The position numbers and the translations under genes were made by a program. Positions 1 to 6,906 of a DNA stretch of 47,522 nt are shown here, piece by piece. Position 1 is the first letter of the stretch. Every line of letters begins with the position of its first letter. This DNA is from Candidatus Omnitrophota bacterium (GTDB taxonomy: Bacteria > Omnitrophota > Gorgyraeia > JAFGIU01): the NCBI GenBank assembly GCA_016929445.1, contig JAFGIU010000065.1, positions 1 to 47,522 on the forward strand. Reading direction: 5' to 3'. Under the pieces are notes generated by a model that had not been told where the DNA came from, searched no databases, and saw only the letters and a program-made list of their open reading frames with translations.

Positions 1-2422
1 CGCAACTCAGGTCCGGCCCGGCATTGGCCAATGGCGGCGTATTGATGGAAATTTCCATCTGAGCCAGAGCCACCGAACCCGGGAGGCCCTGGGCATCATC
101 CACCTGCAGGCGAACCTTGTAGCTGCCGCCCTTGAGATAGGTATGCTTGACGCGCCTGCCCTCCGCAGTCTGGCCATCGCCAAAGTCCCAGGCAAACTGG
201 AGCCGGTCCCCGTCCGCGTCCACGGAACCCGAGGCATCAAACTCCACTTCCATGCCCACCGCGCCCTTCAAAGGCGCGTTGATTACGGCGGACGGAGGCG
301 TGTTCACCTTTACCGAAACCGTAGCACTCACCACACTGCCGTCCATGCCGCGGCCGTCATCCACCCAAAGCGTGGCCAAATAATTCCCGCCCTTGGCGTA
401 CTTGTGCTGCGCCTTCTGGCCCTCGGCAGACTGGCCGTCCCCAAAGTCCCAGCGGTAGGTCAATGAATCACCGTCCGGATCCGAGGACTGGGAAGCGTCG
501 AACTCCACCGGCTCACCCACGGCCACGGTGCGGGCCAAACCGGCCACGGCCACGGGCGTGTGGTTGAGAGTCACCTTGACTGCATCCGTTGCCGAGTCGC
601 AACCCGTGCCCGAGTCATCGCTCACCAGCAGATTAACCAGATACACCCCGCCGCGCGGGTATTCGTGCCCCACACTGCGGCCCTGGCCTGTCTGGCCATC
701 TCCAAAATCCCAGTAGTAGGAAAGCGCATCGCCGTCCACATCCTTGGAAGCAACCGCATCAAAACGCACTTTAAAGATTTCATCCGGCTTGCTTGCCACA
801 ATCATCACATCCTTACCGGCATCGGCCACAGGAGCGGTGTTCACCCGGATCTTGCTTGTATAGGTAGAGGTATCACAAATCGTGTGGCTATCGTCTTGCA
901 CCGTCAAAGTCACGGCATACACGCCGCCTTTCTTGTAAAGATGCTCGGCACTCACCCCGGCGGCCTTTTCTCCGTCGCCAAAGTCCCACACATAAGTCAG
1001 GACCTGTCCCTGGGTGTCCGTGGTGCCTGTGGCGTCAAAGAAAACAGAATTCCCCACACAAGCCACATCCGGAATACGCGCCGTGATCTTGGGCGGGTGG
1101 TTGACAAAAACCCGCTGCGTGGCCTGGGACGAGGCCGTCCCGTCAGCCACCGTCAGAGTCACTGTGTAGAACCCGGGCTCCGCATAGCGGTGTTCCACCT
1201 TAGGCTTGTCCTCACTTTGCCCGTCTCCAAAATCCCAGTTAAAGACCAGGCGCTGATTGTCCGGATCAAAGGACTTGGTGGCGTCAAAATTAAAGGTGTC
1301 GCAAGGCCCTTTGGGCTGCGTTTTGGAAGGCATTCCTGCGGACACGGCCTGGGTTGGGGGCGGTGTCTTGGGGCTGGGCCCGGCACTCCCAGGAGCCGGC
1401 TTTTGCACAGAGGCAGCCGCCTTGGGCTGCTCTCTTTCCATGGGTGCCGCGGATTCCGGAGTCTCTTCAGGCTTTGGACTCAGGAGCTCCGCCAAAATAC
1501 TCTCGGATTTGGGGGCGGGCTCCTCGGGAACAAAATAGACCGGCACCGGATACCCCTCATAAGTTTTGAGGAAGAAGGACATATTGACCCGGCGGTCGGA
1601 TTCCTTAGTCATGCGGTAATAGAGCCGGCCGTCCTCGGCCGTGGGTTGGATCTCCAAAAGGGTGTGGGCCCATTTGGCTGGCTCCGAACCCTCGGCCAAG
1701 TGCCAACGCCGGCCGTCAAAAATCTGCACAATGCCCTCGCTGGCCCCGAGATTGAAATTGTACTGGTATAAACGCTCGGTCCCCTCGGGCAGCTCCGGAT
1801 AAAAATGCATGCGCTCGCCCTTAGCCTGTGCCAAGTAGACATTCCCCCTAAAGAAGAACTGCTCGACTTCGGCTCCCAGAACCCGTATTCCGAAAAGATT
1901 CCCGTCATCCCCGCTCAGGCCCTCGGCCACCACCCTGAAATAGCTGTAGGGACCGATACGCTCCCCGCGATCCATCGTGTACTTGCCCAAGGTGACCCAT
2001 TCCTTGTCAAAATCATCACTTTCCGCAGTTTCGAGCTCCTCGAGCAACTGGCCGGAGTGGATGTTCTTTGCCTGCTCTTCCCCGCCCGGCTCAAACTCGG
2101 TTAACGCACCCTTGCCGCCGTAAAGCGAAAAGCGGGTCCGCGTGTTCCAGGAACCCACGGGATCATCCACACCGCCGCCCGTGTCCGGATCAAAAAGCTG
2201 GATTTCAAGAGGCGCAGCCTCCTTAGTGGAGACCCGCACAAACAGAACCTGCTGGGTTCCGGAAGCCCCAAAATAGGGACTCCCTTCCGAACCAAAGACA
2301 TAGAAGTACTTTACGTTGCTCGACCTCATGCCGGCCGCCCCGGCAGGGCCCATACCCATACCCAAAAGCAAAGCTGCCGCAATCAGTAACATTGCCAAAA
2401 TATTGGTTTTACCCGGCTGCAT
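1..2422 (-). CDS. Secreted multi-PKD-domain protein (3' end outside window)
   Basis: The reading frame runs open from 2422 to the left edge of the window, so at least 807 residues are encoded and the C-terminus is missing. The N-terminus is a signal peptide: a basic start (MQPGKTN), a hydrophobic stretch, then an Ala/Gly-rich cleavage region near residue 30. Residues about 35-370 form a beta-rich region I do not recognise, followed by a Pro/Ala-rich linker. Five PKD domains follow, each with the WDFGDG hallmark, and a sixth begins at the edge. PKD repeats are extracellular Ig-like spacers, often in adhesins or surface enzymes. I chose ATG 2422 over an in-frame ATG at 2440 because GGGGAGG lies 9 bases upstream of it. 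A candidate promoter precedes it. It lies downstream of the flavoprotein gene on the same strand. Its exact role is unknown; surface attachment or glycan binding is only inference. Confidence 0.85.
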   Translation of the reverse strand, partial: MQPGKTNILAMLLIAAALLLGMGMGPAGAAGMRSSNVKYFYVFGSEGSPYFGASGTQQVLFVRVSTKEAAPLEIQLFDPDTGGGVDDPVGSWNTRTRFSLYGGKGALTEFEPGGEEQAKNIHSGQLLEELETAESDDFDKEWVTLGKYTMDRGERIGPYSYFRVVAEGLSGDDGNLFGIRVLGAEVEQFFFRGNVYLAQAKGERMHFYPELPEGTERLYQYNFNLGASEGIVQIFDGRRWHLAEGSEPAKWAHTLLEIQPTAEDGRLYYRMTKESDRRVNMSFFLKTYEGYPVPVYFVPEEPAPKSESILAELLSPKPEETPESAAPMEREQPKAAASVQKPAPGSAGPSPKTPPPTQAVSAGMPSKTQPKGPCDTFNFDATKSFDPDNQRLVFNWDFGDGQSEDKPKVEHRYAEPGFYTVTLTVADGTASSQATQRVFVNHPPKITARIPDVACVGNSVFFDATGTTDTQGQVLTYVWDFGDGEKAAGVSAEHLYKKGGVYAVTLTVQDDSHTICDTSTYTSKIRVNTAPVADAGKDVMIVASKPDEIFKVRFDAVASKDVDGDALSYYWDFGDGQTGQGRSVGHEYPRGGVYLVNLLVSDDSGTGCDSATDAVKVTLNHTPVAVAGLARTVAVGEPVEFDASQSSDPDGDSLTYRWDFGDGQSAEGQKAQHKYAKGGNYLATLWVDDGRGMDGSVVSATVSVKVNTPPSAVINAPLKGAVGMEVEFDASGSVDADGDRLQFAWDFGDGQTAEGRRVKHTYLKGGSYKVRLQVDDAQGLPGSVALAQMEISINTPPLANAGPDLSC

Positions 2423-2460
2423 TAGATGAATCCTCCCCATAAAATCACACAGTGGGCGCC

Positions 2461-2489
2461 AGAATAGTCCAGAGCGCCCTTTCAGTCAA
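2461..2489 (-). promoter_or_regulatory. Candidate sigma-70 promoter for the PKD protein
   Basis: On the minus strand, TTGACT (2489-2484) is followed by a 17-base spacer and TATTCT (2466-2461). Predicted transcription would start near 2454, about 32 bases before ATG 2422. A GGGCGC/GCGCCC inverted repeat (2454-2479) overlaps the element and could act as a weak terminator for the upstream flavoprotein gene or as an operator. This is pattern matching only. Confidence 0.4.
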
Positions 2490-2499
2490 GACAGGGTGC

Positions 2500-3876
2500 T
2501 TAAAGAGGCAAGAAGCCGCCCAGAATCCGGTCCGGGTCATACTTCTCTTTGAGGGATTTGAGGGCGGGCCAAAGATTCCCGAAATGCTTCTCCCAATGCT
2601 CCTCGTCAAAGTCCACAATGCCCGAGAGATACCGTTTGCCGCCGAACTGCATACTCAAGTCACTGGCAAGCCGCAGTTTCGCCAGGGCCATGTCCAGAAC
2701 ATCACGAGGCACGCCGGGCAGCAAACCAAAACCGATCACATACTCGGATTCCGGCCGCATGAAGAGAGGCAACTGTGAAGTGTTTCCGCGCGAAGGCCAT
2801 AAGAGAATATGCCCGCCTCCCAAAAAATGCGGAGGCAATTGACTCAGCACCATTGAGATATACGCGGGCGCGGCATCCCACGGCAAGAGGGTCTCCATCC
2901 ACGGATGCGGCCGGTCCCAATAGCCCATTCGCTTCCACAATTCAAACAAGGACTCCAGGCGCCGCACAAAGCCGGCCATGGGCCAGTCTTCCACATGCGC
3001 CTTGCGGTAAAAAGACAGGCCCCTCAACAGCGCGTTCTCATCCAGGGTCACATCGGGATCCAACTCAACAGAAACATGCAAGGGATAGAACCACTCGGCA
3101 AAAGCCTGGCGCTCCTCCCCCTGGCCTCTAAAGCCCTGCGGACAAGGCGAACACCAGGCCTCCAAATAATCAAAGCGGTCTTCTTCCATCAGAAGCTTGG
3201 AGTCGGCCATAAAGGTTTCCAAGTCATCATATAAGAGGTAGTAAGTGCGCACGCGCGAAAAACAGGGCTTGAGTTTGAGTTTGGCCTCGGTGATGACCGC
3301 AAACTGGCCCAGGCCCGAGCGCGCCGCATTGAAGAGTTCCAGGTTTTCCCCGGCTGAACAATCAAGCATCTGCCCGGCGCCGGTCACCACTTTCAGACTC
3401 AGCACATTGTCGCCCTGCGCACCATAGCGAAAGGAAGAAATTCCCAAGCCGGCCACTGAAAGCGTGCCGCCCACAGTCACGCCCAAATTGTTCGTAAGCA
3501 CCGGAGGGACCGCACCCTGTTGCAGCACTTCGCCCACCAAATCACTCCACACCACCCCGGCTTGCACACGCACCCAAGTGCGGTCTTTGCTGATTTCCAA
3601 GATCTTGTTCAGGGTTGTCATGTCAATCAAAATCCCGCCGTCGCTCAGGGACTGACCGCTCTGCGAATGGGCCTGGCCGCGCACCGCAAGAGACGTGCGC
3701 GTCTCGCGAGCAACCTGCACTGCCACGGCTACGTCCTCGGTGGACTCGGGACGCACAACGACTCTGGGTTTTTTACGCGCCATGCGGCCGAAGTCCGCGC
3801 TATGCGCTTCCAGATCCGCACCATCGGTGCTGACTTTGCCGCCCAGTTGATTTCGAAGTTTTTGGATGAAGTCCAT
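2500..3876 (-). CDS. FAD-binding oxidoreductase, cytokinin dehydrogenase-like
   Basis: A 458-residue flavoprotein of the PCMH/FAD_binding_4 type. Residues about 15-195 form the FAD domain: PESTEDVA opening strand, then VRGQAHSQSGQ, whose His sits where 8-alpha-histidyl FAD is attached in cytokinin dehydrogenases, then NNLGVTVGGTLSVAGLG. The C-terminal substrate domain carries DRPHPWMETLLP, very like the PHPW signature of the cytokinin-binding domain, and ends with a WEKHFG...KYDPDRILGGF tail typical of that family. Such enzymes oxidise secondary amines or alcohols, using oxygen or a quinone as acceptor. The substrate here is unknown, and a true cytokinin is not implied. A longer in-frame start exists at 3939, but ATG 3876 has GGGAG 7 bases upstream and begins at the family N-terminus. 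No signal peptide, so cytoplasmic. Confidence 0.8.
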   Translation of the reverse strand: MDFIQKLRNQLGGKVSTDGADLEAHSADFGRMARKKPRVVVRPESTEDVAVAVQVARETRTSLAVRGQAHSQSGQSLSDGGILIDMTTLNKILEISKDRTWVRVQAGVVWSDLVGEVLQQGAVPPVLTNNLGVTVGGTLSVAGLGISSFRYGAQGDNVLSLKVVTGAGQMLDCSAGENLELFNAARSGLGQFAVITEAKLKLKPCFSRVRTYYLLYDDLETFMADSKLLMEEDRFDYLEAWCSPCPQGFRGQGEERQAFAEWFYPLHVSVELDPDVTLDENALLRGLSFYRKAHVEDWPMAGFVRRLESLFELWKRMGYWDRPHPWMETLLPWDAAPAYISMVLSQLPPHFLGGGHILLWPSRGNTSQLPLFMRPESEYVIGFGLLPGVPRDVLDMALAKLRLASDLSMQFGGKRYLSGIVDFDEEHWEKHFGNLWPALKSLKEKYDPDRILGGFLPL

Positions 3877-3890
3877 TAGCCAACTCCCAT

Positions 3891-3973
3891 CGTCATGGCG
3901 AGGCAGGCACTGCGAGCCGTAGCCGCCTATGTTCCGCAAAGACCGCCACGTCGCTTACGCTCCCCGCGATGAC
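3891..3973. repeat. REP-like imperfect palindrome
   Basis: The left end GTCATGGCGAGG (from 3892) and the right end CCCCGCGATGAC (to 3973) are inverted copies matching at 10 of 12 positions. The interior contains CCGCCACGTCGCTTACGC. This closely resembles a dispersed palindrome seen in many genomes, whose core reads GCCACGTCGCTTCGCTCC. It lies between the flavoprotein and the small membrane protein gene and supplies the last codons and stop of the latter. Confidence 0.6.
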
Positions 3974-4344
3974 AACAGTACCCACAAACTGCACACCCCC
4001 AAGACGGCAATGGTAATCCACTCGGGAGCAGGGAGGCCCGCGCGAATCGCTTGAAAAAGAAAAACCCCGAAGCTCGAGAAACCCCCGATAAGCAGCATGT
4101 GAATCACCGTGCGGTGCCCGGCCGGATCCGCAGCCGCCTTCCATGCGCCGTAAGCGTATCCCAAAGCCAAAGCCGCAATCAAATAAGTGGCCAGCAGGGT
4201 GAAGCCGGAGTCTGCCGGATAGCTCCCAAAGCCCATAAAACGATGATAAGCCACTGGAAAAAACCAGTGGCTTATACACCAAAACACGCTAATGATCGCG
4301 GTGACGCGCAGTGCCAAACGAAGGGATTGGGAGTTTGAGCTCAT
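3955..4344 (-). CDS. Small four-helix membrane protein of unknown function
   Basis: 129 residues with four predicted membrane helices, at about 10-32, 45-68, 78-100 and 107-124. The loops contain HWFFPVAYHRFMGFG and YAYGAWKAAAD. I do not recognise a characterised family. Its start codon overlaps the stop of the universal stress protein gene in an ATGA arrangement, so the two are probably translationally coupled and may act together. The last residues (SSRGA) and the TAA stop lie inside a REP-like palindrome, so the original C-terminus may have been altered by insertion of that element. Hydrophobic conserved-length proteins of this sort are often annotated as hypothetical or DoxX-like, but no signature confirms that. 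Confidence 0.75.
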   Translation of the reverse strand: MSSNSQSLRLALRVTAIISVFWCISHWFFPVAYHRFMGFGSYPADSGFTLLATYLIAALALGYAYGAWKAAADPAGHRTVIHMLLIGGFSSFGVFLFQAIRAGLPAPEWITIAVLGVCSLWVLLSSRGA

Positions 4345-5195
4345 TCTCGAATAAGGATCACACTCGCGGCCATCTGATCCAGGAGATCGCTTTCAAGCCT
4401 GCGGGCCACCACACTCTTCCCTTTGATACCCATGGATTCCATGAGCACCACCTCGGCTTGTGCTTCTGCAACCGCTTGTTTCACGGCGTCTACAGCATCC
4501 TTTTTGGCCGACACGTGTGTGGTCGGAATCTCGCCCACGCCCAGGATATCCTGGATCGTGGACTGCACCTTGGCGGATTCCCCGGAATCCACCAACAGGT
4601 TCACCAAATGAAGTTTCACATTCCCCTGCGTCGCCAAAGTCTTGGCAAAGTGAAGCGCCCCTTGACCAAAGTCCCCGTCCACGGAGACAAGCAGGCAGTT
4701 CTTCCAATCCGGAGATACATTCTTTCCCACAAGCACCAGGGTCTTCTTCAGCGAGTGGATCACCCGCACGGCCGAGGAACCCAGCCAGGGCCGGATCCAC
4801 TGCCCGTGCTCTCCGCGCTTGCCCATGACCACAATATCGCAGTCCTCGGCCACATTGAGAATCTCCTGGGCTACCAGGCCGCGCTTAGCCAGAAAGGTTT
4901 CCTTGGCACCAAACACGCCGGCGCACTCCTTAAAGTACTTTCTCACAGCTGCCGAGCGCTCTTTGAGCCGCTTTTCAATCTCCTTGGAATCCCCCTGATA
5001 AAAGGGATTCATGGAAATGGTCATGGGGTCCTTAATCACAGCCGGCCCCTCGCTGATGCGTATGTCCTCGACGTGCAAACCCACGAGCTCGGCGGTAAAG
5101 TCGCGCGCCAGGCCACAGGCCACTTTCAAAGTCGGAACGTTGTAATCCGAACCGCCCAAAGGAACCAAAATTTTCTCAATCGCTGTCGTTGTCAC
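4341..5195 (-). CDS. Tandem universal stress protein (UspA family)
   Basis: 284 residues with two Usp modules. The first (about 7-155) starts KILVPLGGSDYN and ends with the ATP-loop-like GKRGEHGQWIRPWLGSSA, fitting the G-2x-G-9/10x-G-S/T nucleotide signature. The second (about 165-284) begins NCLLVSVDGDFGQGALHFA and ends MAASVILIRE; its loop GIKGKSVVARRLESD lacks the full signature, so probably only the first module binds nucleotide. Members are cytoplasmic stress or energy-status proteins, sometimes regulating membrane partners. The start is GTG 5195 with GGAG 6 bases upstream. A strong candidate promoter and a 100-base leader precede it. It heads a minus-strand unit with the small membrane protein (ATGA overlap) and possibly the flavoprotein. 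Confidence 0.85.
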   Translation of the reverse strand: MTTTAIEKILVPLGGSDYNVPTLKVACGLARDFTAELVGLHVEDIRISEGPAVIKDPMTISMNPFYQGDSKEIEKRLKERSAAVRKYFKECAGVFGAKETFLAKRGLVAQEILNVAEDCDIVVMGKRGEHGQWIRPWLGSSAVRVIHSLKKTLVLVGKNVSPDWKNCLLVSVDGDFGQGALHFAKTLATQGNVKLHLVNLLVDSGESAKVQSTIQDILGVGEIPTTHVSAKKDAVDAVKQAVAEAQAEVVLMESMGIKGKSVVARRLESDLLDQMAASVILIRE

Positions 5196-5241
5196 TGGAA
5201 TCTCCTAACCCGCGTTCTTTTGCCATCCACGCCCTTTGCCC

Positions 5242-5284
5242 TGTCATCCTGGGCAGCCTGCCCAGCGCAGCCGGGGGAAGGATA
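5242..5284. repeat. REP-like leader palindrome upstream of usp
   Basis: The stretch opens TGTCATCCTGGGC and ends GGGGGAAGGATA, resembling the dispersed TGTCATCCTGAG...GAAGGATC class of genomic palindromes. Inside it, 5249-5265 is a perfect 8-base inverted repeat around one base (CTGGGCAG/CTGCCCAG). It would lie in the transcribed leader of the usp gene, where it could form a hairpin. Confidence 0.4.
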
Positions 5285-5304
5285 AGCGGAATTATTAATA
5301 GGGT

Positions 5305-5333
5305 AGTTTAGTGCGGGGCGGAGGTGGTGTCAA
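5305..5333 (-). promoter_or_regulatory. Strong candidate sigma-70 promoter for usp operon
   Basis: On the minus strand, a perfect TTGACA (5333-5328) is followed by a 17-base spacer and TAAACT (5310-5305). Transcription would start near 5298 and run through the 5249-5265 palindrome to the GTG start at 5195. Confidence 0.5.
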
Positions 5334-5392
5334 TTGCCGAAAGGCAGCCTCATTGTGCACAGAGCGCCATGTGTCCAGTGCCCAGCCAAGCC

Positions 5393-5421
5393 TTGAAAAT
5401 GCCGCCGGGCTGGCCTAAATT
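5393..5421 (+). promoter_or_regulatory. Candidate promoter for the 5434 radical SAM gene
   Basis: TTGAAA (5393-5398), a 17-base spacer and TAAATT (5416-5421). The predicted start point near 5428 leaves almost no leader before GTG 5434, implying a near-leaderless message unless the real start is ATG 5479. Confidence 0.35.
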
Positions 5422-5433
5422 GGGCCATGCGCA

Positions 5434-6906
5434 GTGCGCAAACGAAAGAGGTTTCGTCTGAAGACAGTCCTTTCCCTTATGCCCGTTTGGCGCGCATGCA
5501 CTCCGTCTTTGACTCTTGGGTACCTCAAGTCAAGCGTCATCCAGGCTGGACATGAGTGCATTGCCCTGGACTTCACTTCGCAATACAATCCAGGCACCCT
5601 TTCACCCATGGGCGATCTGCCGGCCGAAGAATATATCGCGCAGCATCCTGGAATCTACCAAACATGGGCCAAGCAAATCCGCCGGTTTCAACCTCAAGTA
5701 GCTGGATTTAGTCTATGCCATTCCAATTTCAAGACGGCTGCCCTCGTTGCCGCAGAGGTGAGGAGGATGCTGCCTAATATCTTCATTGTCTCGGGAGGTT
5801 CAATGTTCACTGCCCACGAAATGAACCATATTTCCTCTGCCCTGGACTTTTCAGATGTTGTGGTCGAGGGGGAAGGAGAGCAGGCCATTGTTGATCTTCT
5901 CCAGGCCCTCGACAGCGGCAGTTCCCCAGACCAGGTCAAACAGCTGTGGTTCAAATCAGAGACGGGCAGTTACAACTACACAGGCCCCGCTCCTTTGCCG
6001 GATATCCACCAGATCCCCATACCGGATTACTCGGATTTTGACTTTGAATATCATCAGGGCCAGCTTGCTATGCTCTTTTCTCGCGGGTGTGTCCTCGATT
6101 GCAGCTTTTGCACCAACAAATGGAATCACCGTACCCAGCGCACCCGCACCGGAGAATCCGTATTTGCCGAACTCAAGCAGCATCTCAACAGCTATCCTGT
6201 GAAAAGCTTGCTCTTCAATGATGACTCTCTGATTTCTCCCATCACCTACCGAGAACTTGAATCCTTTTGCGACCGCATCATTGCCGAGGGTATCAATGTT
6301 CCATGGACCATCTACGGCACAAGAGTGGAAAAGCTTCTCACACCCGAGTACGTTCGGAAGCTCCAAAAAGCAGGTCTGTATCAGGTTTCGATCGGGGTGG
6401 AGAGCTTTTCCTCGCGAGTCCAAAAAGACATGGGCAAATCTTCCACCTTTGAATTAGCAAACCGGACGGTCCGCTTCTTTGCCGATGCGGGAATAAGGAC
6501 GGGGGTTTGGATCATTTACGGGTATCCCACTGAAACCGAAGAGGACTTCGAAGAGACACGCAGATGGTTTCTGGAACATCCGAATGCGGTATCAAACGTC
6601 TGCGCAAATCCTTTTCACCCGAACCAAAAATATCTCAACTCCAGACCCGGGACTCTGGTCGAGGGCCATCCGCACTGGGCATGGAAATCAAATGAGTCCA
6701 CCCTGCTGACTCGGAAATTGCGCTTCTTGCGCCTGATCGAGGTGTTGGAGTGGCAAAGACAAAGAGATCCCGATAACTTCAGCTATCAAATCGCCGATCC
6801 TATTGACATCAAATATTTCAACCGCTGGAATCAGGAGGAAAAGGATTTCATCTTGGATCTATGGGAAGAGATGGCACCCTCCCCATGTTTGTCCAACCAA
6901 AGCTGA
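5434..6906 (+). CDS. B12-binding-type radical SAM protein
   Basis: 490 residues. Residues about 8-160 form a Rossmann-like cobalamin-binding (B12-binding) domain: KTVLSLMPVW first strand, then GFSLCHSN, IVSGGS and VVEGEGEQ. The rSAM core follows, with its 4Fe-4S cysteines at 219, 223 and 226 in SRGCVLDCSFCTNKW, then GVESFSSRVQKDMGKSS and the conserved IYGYPTETEEDFEE. Families of this architecture perform methyl transfer or other radical chemistry on unreactive carbons; the substrate is not readable here. From the rSAM motif on it is strikingly similar to the C-terminal half of the fused protein at 12504-15101 (shared CTNKWNH.TQRTR and RVQKDMGKSS), so the two are paralogues. The GTG start has no Shine-Dalgarno. 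ATG 5479 is an alternative but would remove the first beta strand. Its 3' end overlaps the convergent asparagine synthase gene by 76 bases. Confidence 0.85.
   Translation: MRKRKRFRLKTVLSLMPVWRACTPSLTLGYLKSSVIQAGHECIALDFTSQYNPGTLSPMGDLPAEEYIAQHPGIYQTWAKQIRRFQPQVAGFSLCHSNFKTAALVAAEVRRMLPNIFIVSGGSMFTAHEMNHISSALDFSDVVVEGEGEQAIVDLLQALDSGSSPDQVKQLWFKSETGSYNYTGPAPLPDIHQIPIPDYSDFDFEYHQGQLAMLFSRGCVLDCSFCTNKWNHRTQRTRTGESVFAELKQHLNSYPVKSLLFNDDSLISPITYRELESFCDRIIAEGINVPWTIYGTRVEKLLTPEYVRKLQKAGLYQVSIGVESFSSRVQKDMGKSSTFELANRTVRFFADAGIRTGVWIIYGYPTETEEDFEETRRWFLEHPNAVSNVCANPFHPNQKYLNSRPGTLVEGHPHWAWKSNESTLLTRKLRFLRLIEVLEWQRQRDPDNFSYQIADPIDIKYFNRWNQEEKDFILDLWEEMAPSPCLSNQS

Noticed and set aside
560-1771. Long plus-strand open frame of 403 codons
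   Set aside because: It is antisense to the PKD-repeat gene, which has a signal peptide and five clear WDFGDG domains. The plus frame shows no family features and repeats only because the PKD units repeat.
1-2400. DNA tandem repeat or CRISPR-like array in the PKD region
   Set aside because: The periodicity is protein-domain repetition of about 85-90 codons with divergent DNA, without short direct repeats and spacers.
3893-4282. Alternative minus-strand frame of 129 codons over the small membrane protein
   Set aside because: It overlaps almost fully with the 3955-4344 frame, which has regular membrane helices and an ATGA overlap with usp; the alternative has neither.
4311-5285. Plus-strand open frame of 324 codons
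   Set aside because: Antisense to the universal stress protein gene, which has a ribosome site, promoter and family motifs. The plus product is His-rich and low in recognisable structure.
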